Shown one piece after another: positions 22,736 to 35,200 of a stretch of DNA of 64,000 nt. The DNA comes from Crotophaga sulcirostris (taxonomy: Eukaryota; Chordata; Aves; Cuculiformes; Crotophagidae): positions 722,429-786,428 of the forward strand of contig VYZB01000331.1 of NCBI GenBank assembly GCA_013397455.1, written 5' to 3'. Numbering within the stretch: the stretch's first letter is position 1; every line of letters starts with the position of its first letter. A program made the position numbers and the translations under genes. The notes beneath the pieces are model-generated. The model ran no database searches. It saw nothing but the letters and a program-made list of their open reading frames with translations, and was not told the DNA's origin.

Positions 22736-25700
22736 AGCATGACAGTTGATGTAATTAAAACAGTAGGTGGTTAGATGTTATGGTGATAAGTGACATATGA
22801 TAGCTAGGATGGGAAGAATTTTTCAGACATTGAATTAGTGATAATGACACAGTTAGCAAAACCATTATGGTCTCATGCTGCACAAAAGTGACCTGAATAC
22901 TACCAGTTTGTTTAATCATCCTGTCTATTGAAAGAAAAAAGAGGACATGTTTCTTCTAAAATATATTCAAATAGATTTTACATTTGGTATTCAGTAAGGA
23001 TCCCCTCCTTACTGTATCAATTGTTTTCTTCAAGGTGACACAGGAATAGATAATTTTTTTATTAAAGAAAAGAATAGCAATGCTGGAGATAAGATTTTTT
23101 TCCCTAACAAGGGTTATGCCTTACCAAGTGACCTTATTCAGCAGTTACTTTCTTCTAGTGATTCATATGCTACTTTCCTCATTGACATATCAGCACTCAA
23201 AAAAGGATGAAGGCCAAAGCATATGTGCAGCACTTAAGTACTGCGCAAACCTCATTTCAAGAGCTTAGGTGGAACTAATGAGTTTGAAGCCACGATGCTG
23301 ACCCTCTGCATTTGGGTTAATCTGACCCTCAGTGAGTGGACAGCATCACAGATCCTTTTGAGAGGATTCTTCAACTGTGTCTCTAGGGCTGAATCTTCAA
23401 GCATATTTCTCAGAGAAGAACCCTTCCCTTCCTCCCCCAGTGCAAAAAATCACTCCCAGCAAACAAATAACCCCTAGCCCTTTCTTTCTGTCTCTCCCAC
23501 CCCCAGATACCATGAATTTGATGACAGGTTTGAGGAGACAATTCTTTGTGGTGACTGAGTGCTCTTTGTTAGGAAGGAATCCTTTACCAGTTGGAGTCTG
23601 GAGCTTTTTACTGCTAGAGATGAATAGCAAACTATAGTATGTTTTGGGTACTGTGGATAGAATGTAAACACTTTTCAGTTACCTTTTGAGGGACTTGACT
23701 CCAACCACAATACCAGGGCACAACAAAAAGAAAACTCTTTCCAGTTGCACTACTGTATGTATGCAAGATCCTGACTGAATAGTGCTTTGACAGCCCTGTG
23801 GTTTGTTCTCCACCTTGTTTGGGTGCTGGATGTTTGCTACTGGAAACACGTGCAACTTTATCACTTGACTGCAGGAAAACTCTCCTCTATGCCATATGGG
23901 GAAAATATACAGGACCAGTTGGGAAAACCTCAGTTCAGAGGCAAGAGAATGCCTTGATACAGCATGAGACAGGTGAGGAATAGGACCTTCAAGAAAAGAG
24001 CATAAAGGGATAAGGTCACAGACCTATTTCTGAACAGAATGAAGTGGGTAGGATGCAGAAGAAAATGACAGCAAAGTAACAGGCATTCTGAAGTATCTAG
24101 AATAAAACATCGGACACCACTTCGTAAAAAGATTTCAATTTCAGATATAGAAAGGAATTGCAGCAAAAGAATAGAAAACCTCAGTAACAGATTTGTAGAA
24201 ATTGGAGGTGAATGATGCTCTAGACCTCACCCAGCATATTTTCTAGGGCCGGGGACCATTCTATTTTCAAACATTCCTTACATTTTGAACAGAAATTAAG
24301 GTGAAAGGTGGATTTGACTCCATCAGCCCACGTCCCTTGTCCTTTCTGGAAGTAGAATAAGTGTGGCTGGACAAGCTTTTGCTGTCTCTGAGTACCTCTG
24401 AAGGGTCTTCAGGGGCAAGGGCATGATTCCAGCTCATGTGTCTGCTTGCTGGATACCTCAGTGGGTCCTGGGAGTTTTTCAGAGATAAATTCTTTCTGGA
24501 CCTCCTTGACTGATGATAACAGAGGAGCAGCACTATCATGCTTCAACAAGGTTATGGAAAAAGCAAGAGGCAAGAAAAGAAGTAGGGTAGGGTTTAGGCC
24601 CTTCAGTTCCTGATTTCTGTAATGTGGTTGTATACAGACTGTCCTGGTGCTACTTTGATGCCCTTCTCTCCACTCATTTTCAACCACCTTCAAAGTCTTC
24701 ATCCTGCCTTTCAGGGCTCTTGCCAGCTGTTTGCACCATCTGCCTCTTCTCATCCTTCCTGTGGTGAGGTGTATGATTTTTTTCCTGTGGGTGTCCTCAC
24801 TTAGTGCTGGTCGCACTGAATCTGAAAGCAGAGGGAGCTGGTGGCCATCTCCAAGTGTAGCCTCACTACTATTCATTAAGATGCAAAGAAGAACACCTTA
24901 TTTTTTGTCCTATTAACAGAAACAGACAGTGATGGACATTTTGAATGAAGGAAATTAAAGCATTTAAAGTCAAGAATTGTAGTATCATATGAAACTTTAA
25001 CTAAGAACACATATTGCGACATTCATAATAAAACACCGGGAGTTCGCAAGACTTGTTGGATTTATGCTACCGGTAGCTGATATCCCTTGTAGTGTAATAG
25101 TTGGTAAAGAGCAGAGAAGAGTCACAGAGTGGGGCACATAGGCTAACTGAAGTGAAGGACTAAGGGGTTTAAGCCTGTAGATACCAAGTTGCAGGCGAAG
25201 ACTTCTAGGCCTCTAAGATTTTGTATGGATGGGCAGGTGGAAGAAGAGGAAGGAGACAGATACTCTGAGATGCAGAAACTGCCTGATACAAGGTGTCATG
25301 CAGAGAATACTTAACATCAGTAGTTGCTCATTGACGTTTCACAGAAATAATTGTAGCCTGCCTTCAAAACCAGCTCAGTGCTCAGTTTTGAAATCTATTT
25401 GCCCAAGTTGCAGTCCTTTGCTTGTAAACAGGAAGACATCATGAGGTCATCCTGCAGATACAGCTTATCAGCGTGTTTGGCGTAATCCTTCTGTCCAATC
25501 ACTTGAAAGCTTATCTCTTCTTCTGCTCTGATACGTACTATCAAATGTTGTATTATGCAACAGTTTCTTTCTAAACTGTAGCCAGTTTGAGGTGATCTTT
25601 CCAAGGTAAAGTTTACAACATTTCTGTGTTCGTTTTTATGTAAGCAAGCTTCAGGTTATGTATAGAAACAGAGACACTTACAGAAATCAGATCCTGAATT

Positions 25701-28700
25701 CACATAAGAGACAATTGATGATAGACATGTAGGTGTGTTCATGGAGTCAAAGAGGATTAGCACTTTGAAGTGCATGTTAACTAACAGAGCTCATGAGTTT
25801 GAGTTTTGCTGTATAAATAAAAGACAGCTGTAACCCCCTTATCCCTTCCTTCCCCTTTCCTCACCTAGCTTAAGGAAGTCTAAATTTGTAAATTTATGTA
25901 ACTCATTGAAAACTGTCAGTTCACTTGAGGATTTTTAAAAATTGCTTTGTCAAAATCTAGAGATTAAGGAGTTGATTTGTCTCATTAAGCTATTATTATT
26001 TTTATGCATTTAGAATACTAATTTCTTTAGCATTCAGGATTTTGAGCTTCTTTAGACTCACTACAGCAGGTATGAAGTGTTTCACATGCAAAGACCATAA
26101 ATATACAGACTTTCATCTATTAGATTAAGAAGATTTGCTCATATAAACAGGACATTATTCCTAATGCATTATTTCTAGAATTCACATTAGCCATTTAAAA
26201 GTCAGCTCACTTGAAGGAAGTTTGGGAGAAGAAGTGAATAAGAAGGGGAAAAAAATTAAAGATTATACTGAGCAATACTGAATTATAGGTCTACTTAGGC
26301 GTATGCACACAAGCTAGAGGATGAAACTTTTGTAATTTTTCAGCTCATTTAATCTGAAATGCCCACATGCAGTGTTATATAGCCAGAGTTAACATCTGTA
26401 GTTTGGTTGGTGCATGCCTTTGGTGCTGGCCCTGTGACCACAGTGGCTTCTATTGCTCAGCTCTTTTAGTGGCTTGGCATCTTTCTTGTTCCCTCAGGCT
26501 CTATGGTAGAGCAAGTGGACACACACACTGGCTGCCAAGTGAGTCACCTTAATGAATGACATATTACGAGCCTTGTGAAAGTAATGTTCTTTGCTCCATG
26601 GTGTAGTTGGCTAAGTTCCTATTACTGAAGATTTAGGCTAAATTGAGCACTGAAGCTACACAAATTCTTGCTTTTTGGGCAACATACCATAGAAAGAAGT
26701 CATAGTAAAAGTAATTCTTGCCTTTGTTTTCTAGAAGAAAACTCAAGTATTACACCTGCTTTGGGAACAGTTATCTACTACCCTATGTTATGGGCAATGA
26801 ATTCACATCTAAAGACTCCATGTTTTTTATAGCAATATACACCTTCTACAAAATGTACAACAAAGGTTCTAATAAAATCTTATTTTTTGGCCCATGATTT
26901 GGTGAGGATCGTTACTAGCTGTCAGATGCTGACAATTAAAGATCTGAGAGTATAGGGTGGGCAGCTCACTCTTCCTTCAGCCTGTGCCTTACTTTTGCTT
27001 TCTCTCTCCACTGAGCATCACCTGCATACAGTAATTCTGTGATATGAACAAATATGTGCATTATGTGTACATTACTTCCACAATTAAGACTGTATGTTTT
27101 CTACTCCAAACTCATGTATCAGTCACTTACTACTTTGATGAAACTCTAATCTTTTAGCTTTTCTAGCTTTATCTGAAAAATCTGCCTGCTGCCTTTGCTT
27201 CCCAGCCCCTAATTCTTCTGAAAAGCACATGCATCAGAAAGGAGAACTGTATGCACATTGAAGAAGTCACTTTTTTCTTTCACAAACCTTAGGCATAGAA
27301 ATAGAATCAGTAGAAAGGCCATTGAGGACCTGAAGATAAAAATGGGCTTTGATTTGATTGAGGTCTGAATTTCTGTGAACAGCATTCAGAACTACTTGTT
27401 GTGTTGGTGGTTCTGAGCCAACTCACACTCTTGTGCATTTGAGGAATGCTGAGCTGTGCCTGCATGTGAAGCCAATTCAGCCAGGTAATGAAAATATAAA
27501 GCAGTTTTGTGAGGCAAAGCCAAGACCTTCATCTTGTTCATTTCTAAGAGCATGGTAGGAAAGACTGTTGCACCCTTCAGGCTAAATTGCACCCAGGCTA
27601 TGATTTGAAGACATCATGATACAAAAAAAATATTTTTTTCTTTGCTTTGGAGTAAAAGTTTCTCCTTAATTAACCCTGTAGTTTAAACTTGCCTTAAAAC
27701 TGAAGTTTAAAAAACATCACAGAATACCTGTAGTTTAGCTGTATTACTAATATACAAGAGCCTGAATGGAAACCTATGATTATCATCAGCTTGGATATTT
27801 AATTTTGAGATGACACATCTATTAATCTATCTGACAATGCGGAAGCTACCGTATAACTGGTTGCAGTTAACCAAACCACAATTTTCTCTCACTGATTCTC
27901 TCTAAACCAAAATCCAAAATGGCATTTTAGAATTACAGCATCACTCACAGATTCTCATCTCCCGATGAATTCCCAAGGTTAATATTCAAGCCCTACTATA
28001 AAATCAATCCTCAATTATATCTTTCTAGAGAGGAAGATCAGTGGCAGGTGGTGCTTTCTATAAAAGCTTCATTAAAACAACTTCTGTTTGAATATCACAA
28101 AAGGGAGTCACCAGATGGAGGCACAGCTCCACATGGTAGCCTTACCTCAAATGAGAGCTTCACCTCACACTTTGGGGACAGCAGATTTTTTTTTTTTCAA
28201 CTAACAAGCCACTGAGGTTCAAGAGAGGATATATTAGGACTAATTGAACTTGATCACTAATCCATTGTAATGCCATATGCTAAAGGCGTTGTTCATTGTC
28301 AAGCCTAAAGACAGGTAGGGCCCCTCTAGTAATGTAAACTGTCCCCATTTCCATGGAGCTAATCTAATTTCACCTCCTTACAGACCTCAGATTCCAGTAA
28401 AGATACTTAACTCTTCCCGCTTTGTCTCCTGATGCATTTTTGAATGGTAGTAAATCTGATAGAGAAGCTAATGATGCTGAAACCTGTTGACTAATTGGAA
28501 AATGATTTTTCCTGGTACTACTTGCTGAAATGAGCAAAATACTGAAAAGATATTTACTCTATTGTGTGCTCAGCCTGTTAGTTCAAAGAGCCAGCTCTTC
28601 CCTCATCAGTCACGCTGCTAACTTCTCACACCCACTCCTCCTGATAGTCCCAAAGCACATTCAAAGAACATGTGATTTACTAGATGAGAAAAACTGGCAG

Positions 28701-30454
28701 GCTAAACCATGTGAGTAAAGTTTGAGTTTCTTAGAGGAGGCATTGTCACCTTGCACAACCCTTGGAGTGGAAGGATTTTTTCAGTGGCTTGCCTTTGGGA
28801 TAGATCCAAACCAGTAAGTGCCAAACAATGTAACCAGAGCATTTTTCATAGTTCTGCTGAGTGTTTCATGCTAAGCTACTTTAAAAATTGCCACCCACCG
28901 AGGCTGTTTCTTAAATCAAGGAGGTCATTCTTATTTAATATGTATTATGTGTATTTGTGAGAAGCAGAAGGAAGGTAATACACTGAATTCACATACTTTA
29001 CTAAGTATTATGTAACATCCTATATCCCACAAGCAAAAAAAAGGTAGGGTTTTTTTTGTAGTAATTATACTAACTCTTCATGGCCAAAATGTGTTTTCAC
29101 ACTAATTTGTTTTGAAGGCTGGTCTACTCAAATTGAGAGAGTAAGAAATGACTCAAGATTTTTGTGTATAACATCTCATCTTGTGCTACGTTCTTGTAAC
29201 TATATTTACAAAATGCCTTCTATTCCAGAAGAGACTCCAAGTGTGTTGCCAGCTTTGTACACTTAAAGTTCTACCACCACTGAAATGTAAGCATTTCTTG
29301 GGTGGAACAGAGCAACTCCTCTATTCCAGAAAAAGCAAAATACTGTTTTTAGAAGGAGGAAGTTAAAAAAATAACTGCTTCAAGTGCAGTTCCAAGGGAA
29401 ATCATGCTGGCAGACTACAATTACCCTTGTTGAAAGTTGGCCATGGTACTAAATTTAACATTCTCCACTCCTGGAAAAGATGCCAGGGGATCTTTGACAA
29501 TCATAGGTGCTCAAGACCTCAAGTTTGTGTTGAGCTAAAAAGGCGTGGGCTGATACATGTGACAAAAGTTTTCCTTTTCTTTAAGTAGAATGCCAGGAAT
29601 CTGGCTTTTTCTCCCTCCCTCTTCAGTATCTGTACTACACAAAGTGCAAGGTAGAGTGATGGATCCTTGTCCCTGCAGGTGCCAAGTCACTGAGAATAAC
29701 AATACAGTTATCAGTAGCTAAGGCTATACATTGGAGAAACTGTTCACCCAAGAGACCAACAAGACCGAGTCCACCTAGTCTACCTCCAACACCTTACATG
29801 TTTAATATAAATTTGGCCTTCTTTTAAATTATTATTTTGATGGCATTTCCAAACCAGCACAAACTAGTAATTGAGGTTTCCAACTGTCTCTCATAAGATA
29901 TTCCTTCCAGTTAATTTGGAACTCCCAGTTATTTGGGAATGTGGTCCATGTTGTAGGAAGAACAGACAAAAAATTAAATGTGATGGCTGAAAAGAGGAGT
30001 TACATAAGGGGCTGCACTTCCATGTTCTCATTTGTTTTATAACCTGCCTGGGCTTGGAATCAGCAACTGTATATTATGAACTAATGGTAAGCTAGTCCAC
30101 AATATCCACTGTGTTTAGTGCACGCATTTGGGTCCTAATAGATATCTGTGCGCACTATCATATCTCTCCATCCAAACAGACATCTTTTCTTGATCATAGA
30201 TTAATGAATCTGGCATAACTGTAACAAAAAAATGATGTCCAAAACTAAAACCAGATCCATGACTGTGTTTGTGAGTGTATTCTAATTAACCGAAGTAAAT
30301 TATTCCAGGAAGTACAGACTATCCTTATGTACCCAGGAATAGATTTTGGGATTTATAAAAAATTAATGAAATTTAACAAAAAAAATATGTAAAATTTGCA
30401 AGTGTTCTCTGATTTTCATTAGTATTCATCTGTTTAAAATCTAGACAATTTAGT
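22736..30454. other. Unique non-coding sequence
   Basis: No known repeat family, exon or RNA gene was recognised. The longest open frame in the whole window lies here on the minus strand at 24876-24409 (155 codons, no recognisable domain, weak start context). The stretch about 24240-24880 is somewhat less AT-rich than its surroundings. A T13 run lies at about 28186-28198. Confidence 0.5.
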
Positions 30455-30620
30455 AAGGCTTCTCTACAAGGATGTTGCATGAGACAGTGTCAAAACTTTA
30501 CTGAAGTCCATGTAGACGATATGCACTGCTCTTCTCTTGTCTGTCAAGCTGGTCATTTAATCATAGAAGGTTATCAAGCTGGTCAAGCAACATCAGAGTT
30601 CATGCCACACTGGTGGTGTG
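30455..30620 (-). mobile_element. Internal CR1 LINE scrap, minus strand
   Basis: The plus strand carries GAGACAGTGTCAAAACTTTA then CTGAAGTCCATGTAGACGAT, followed by CACTGCTCTTCTC, TCAAGCTGGTCATTTAATCA and TAGAAGGTTATCAAGCTGGT. This is the reverse complement of the CR1 reverse transcriptase region (family DVVYLDFSKAFDTVSH). Neither the 3' UTR nor the 5' part is present, so this is an internal scrap of an old copy. Confidence 0.8.
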
Positions 30621-32245
30621 GACAGGTAACAGAAATTATGTAGAGCTGGTTGATGCTTGTAAATCTGTACTGCCATGAAACAACCCTAAAAAATCATAGG
30701 AGAGTGAAATTTATGTAATACGTAAAGGAAGGCTACTTGGACTAATCTCACATTTCAGGAATTAGATAGGAACTACTTAAATAATTTAATTTGTAGTTAG
30801 GTTTGGACCTTTTAAATGATTTCATATCTTTACAGAAGGGCTGAGGTTCTTGCCGGTCCAGGAGAATTTTTTTTAATTTTTACTTAATTTTAAGCAAGAA
30901 AAAGAGGAATATCTGATATGTACTTCATTATTTCTGTGCATCAGTTGTAAAAAATTGCACCAGCTATGTTTATTTTTCCTGTATCAAAAGTAATTTGCAG
31001 CTAAATTTTTACATCTGTATGTCAGACCAGAGTCTTTAATTTCTCTTTAACTTAAAATGGAGAAATGCAACAGCCCACATATTTGATGTTAATTTTGCAG
31101 GGCATAGTGAACCTGGGAGTAGCTTTGATGTTCTCTTTGTCAGTACCAGTTTTATTTCTCTCATTGCTACTTGTAATTTCTTCTACCTCTGGATGGCTTT
31201 CTATGTTCAGACATTTCCGCAGCTTTTATATACATGTTTCTATATCCTGACAAAAAGACTGGGATAACAATGCATTGAGTTTGGGTTTGGGAGAATGGAG
31301 ATAATCAGGTTTTTTTGCAGATCCTACCTCATAGTTTCAATACCTGATAGTATTTTTACTTCCAGTAGGTACATACCTTTAGGATTACTAAATTTAATTA
31401 AAATAAAAACAATTGTCCTTTGCAGTAAATGTTAGATTAATGGTATTTATATTCTGTACAACTGATTTCTCTGCTCTCATATTTTTATATTCTTGTTTCT
31501 GGCATTTTATATTTATGTATTTATCCTTTATCTTAATCTTTTACCTTACTTACTCAAGGGTCAAATGTGTTACAGTTCCAACCCCTATATTAATCCCATT
31601 GCAAATAACATAATATTTCTACAAGGGTTAGAACTGCAAACTGGCTCTGCCTCCAGGTGTTATTGTTTATGTCACCTGAATCTAAGAAAAATCAATCCTG
31701 CTTTTTTTGTAAAAGTTGAGAACCTTCAGTCCCCTTTTATATTTTTGAATATTTTGGTTCCCCAAACACTTGTATTAATCAAACACTGGTGAGCACCCAA
31801 GTAGATAGGTTACTTTTCATATTTTTGCCAAAAGAATTAATCTTGTGATCTAGTATCATATGGCAAAAATCTGGCCTTCTGTCAATACAAATCAGCAGAG
31901 TTCTGTGACATTATTACTTATGATCAGCCAGAAGGGTGAATCAAATAAATATACATAAACTACTTTTTGATAGTTTGCTCATTTGGATAATGCTTTTGTA
32001 CTGTGAATAATAAACAAAACTTCTTAGCAGCTGACAAACTGAAAACATTTTGTAAAAGGTTTAGATCTAGCAAGGTTCTGGCCTGGTCTGGGGTCCTGAT
32101 GTGTGCCTGTATCACAGCATGTATGCAGCAAACTGAATCACTGGAAATTGTGATGCCACAGCTGATTACTACATCACTGCCTCTCCTGTATTGCTCTTCA
32201 TCTCCCAAAGCAGAATGCCTGGATTGCAGGGCTTTGTTTACTCCA

Positions 32246-32278
32246 TTTTGTTTTGTTTTTTGTTTTTTGTTTTTTTTC
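32246..32278 (+). repeat. T-rich (TTTTG/TTTTTTG)n simple repeat
   Basis: T runs of 4 to 8 are separated by single G over about 33 bases. It is a simple low-complexity tract, possibly an old poly-A type tail on the minus strand, but no element is recognisable beside it. Confidence 0.8.
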
Positions 32279-35200
32279 AAACTGCAATCTGATCTGGTGA
32301 AGGCAAAGGATTTCATTGTGGCTACAAGAATTTTTGCTCCTGAAATGATTAGTCATACTACTACATGGGTATAAATAATTGATTCATTTTTTTCTCTAAT
32401 GCTGAAGTGGAATAGCTGTAAATATGTTTCTGGCAGAAGTATTCATGTACCATTAGGCAAATGATAAGCTAAATAAGTTACTCTCTTTCCTCATGAATCT
32501 TCTCCCCCTGCTCCCCTCCCTCCCACTAGTTTTCATTTAAAGATTCTTTTAAGCCTCAGATGGAATTTATGTCATATTTGTCTTTTTTTTTACAGGAACC
32601 TTACGGCCTCTCATGGTTTTATGAATTATTCCTCTTTCTGTTTGTTTTGTGCTCTTACTAGGGTTGTTGTTAACTCCATTCTGATGTTTGTATTTTTTGG
32701 AAATCTGTGTCTTTGTTATTTATGTTATCAGTGATCTGACCTGCCTTGCCCACAGCAATGTTCCAACTGTTCTCAGGTCCTCAACTACTAATTATGCAGA
32801 TGAACAGATTGTGCAAACTCTTTCCTTATGGCCGCATTCTGGAGGAGTTCTTTTTATTAAATTGCTGCTGCACTTGAATTTTAAGTAGGTGCTGGTCAGT
32901 TCCTAGAAGGTTTTTTCAGATGTCCTGTATATGTTTGTTGTAGTACTTTGTTAACAAGTGATAGTTACACACACCAAAAAATGCAAATACACAGCATCCC
33001 AAAGTGATATGCTTGTAAGAGGAAGCAAAAGACACATATTAAAGTCAGATATCCAGAGGAGCAGTCTCTTCCTGAAGATCACCAGGACAGTGGATAGCAG
33101 ACATCCTGCCAGTACAATACTTAGAGCTGCTAACATTAATGGAAGAAATTCATCATTAGTGAGCATTGATTGATGTAATTACACCAGGAATGTTCAGAAA
33201 TAATTAACTTCTGAAATGAAAGAGTTCTGCTATGTTAATAATGCTTTACCAAGTAGATAATGCCCCAGTTTTTGAGGGTGTGAGGTTCTGTGCAAGGAAA
33301 TCTTGTCTTCGTGGATGTATCTTCATCAATACCTAGTATCATCATAAGAGCACAGAATTGACCTCAGCTTGTCTGAAAACACTGGGCTTTGAAAATGTGG
33401 TCATACACAATCGTTATTTTATACTGTGTTACAGCAGTTGCCAGAAGATGTATTACTTCTGCATGAATAAAATATGTGTTCCTGACCATATTGTGCACTC
33501 TAGTTGGTCATTTGAAGTCACTTAGTAACTTTGGTGAGTGCAGTACCCTCGACCATTTCTTGCCAGTATAAGCATACATTTATGTGTCCCCTGAGGAACC
33601 ATCCTTACCTCGAAAGACAAACAAGGCCATACAGATCCTGCACCAGAATACTGGTCATTTTCTTCACAGAGAAACTTTTGGAAATTAGAAAACACATAGT
33701 TTGTTCTTTTTCCTTGCTTCCTTCCTACAGAGTTTTGCAGGGTAGAAAAACATAGGATGCAGCAAGAACATTGAAAAGAGTAACACCAGAAATCAGAAGG
33801 AAATTTTATATCTGTGAAATGTGAATATCCAAGGTTTCAGATAAATTTTCAGGCTGAGATCTGTTGCCAGCAAAATTAGCACATCCCCTAGTGACTTCCG
33901 TAGGGACAGACTCTAGTTTTAAATACTTTGTTGCCTACCTAAATGGTCACTTAAGATTTACATATGATTAGGCACATCAACTGAAAAAAGAGCAAAAATG
34001 TTTCAGCTCGACAATTAAACTTACTTCCAGGCATTATGTTAATCAATGCAGTCTTGCAGTCGAATTTCCTTTTTTTTAAAAAAAAAATAAAACCACCAAA
34101 TTTATATTTTTCTGGGAAAGGAAATTTTCATATAAATAATGGAGTAAGTTGACTAGAAGTGAGAATTTGTGATAATGACTAGAACTATCAAAGGAACAAA
34201 GATGCTGTCTGCAATAATACACAGTAAAAAGGTTCAGATAAAAGGGGATCTTGTAAACAAGAAGATACTTTTAAGCAGCAAATATTTGGATTTCTTAATG
34301 CAAATAAGTTCTACCATAAGCAAAATACTGATTGCTTTTTGTAGAAAGTTTTTATTACTAGTTCTCAAAGTATTTTACAAGGTACCATCAGCCTCAAACT
34401 ATAGAGAAGCAAATCCCTGGGTAAGCAAGCTGATTAGAGTTAACCCACTAGGATGCTAATAAAGGTAGAGGGATAACTAAATTTTTAAGTCCTTTCTTTC
34501 TGCAGTATTTACTAGAGCACAGAGCCTTGCAGGAAGAGTGCTCCCAAGTCTAAAATGTATAATGCAAAATTTCTCTGTAGCAAATCTCAAACAAAATCAC
34601 CAGCAAACACAAATCAGAAGGCAATCAGAGACTGGGTCAGATCAGCCAATGTTAGTGGAAACAGTCTGATTAACTTTGAAGCTGACTGTTAATATAAGTC
34701 TGTTTCAAATATGTTTCTCGGTAAAATCCTGCTTGAAATGCTTTTTCATAGAAAATGCATACATTCTTATTCATAGTCAAGGACCCTAAAAGTCTATGTT
34801 TTAGGACTCCATTAATAAAGTACATTAAAAAGGAGACTTTTAGGTTTCATTGTTGAAAGGAAAAAGGCAAAAGGCAGAGTCGAAATGCATTTTATATTTT
34901 ATCTCTCTAAAGCCACACATGACTAATAAGCACCTGTTCAACCTGGGACCTGTTTATGTACCTAATCTTTGCAAGGTGGTGGGTAGAGGCTACAAAGGAT
35001 ATTTGCATACCTCAAAGGATATAAGGACAAAGACTTCCTGGAGAGAAGCAGTAGCAAATTGTTCTCCCCTTGCCCTCTGAAAACAAGTTTTGTCCTGAAT
35101 TGTGACACAGTTTTGCATAATTATCACTGGGAGTTACTAGTCACATAAAGAAGGGAGAATTATCTTTCCTCTGCACTGTTTCTTGTTTCAGTGAAGTAGC

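Noticed and set aside
32003..32374. Overlapping frames of about 120 codons on both strands
   Set aside because: Neither resembles a known protein. One runs through the T-rich simple repeat at 32246-32278. Chance is the better explanation.
32583..32888. Apparent splice acceptor (T-rich run then ACAG) followed by an open stretch
   Set aside because: No matching donor, no recognisable peptide and no conserved exon length. T-rich runs before AG are common in this AT-rich sequence.
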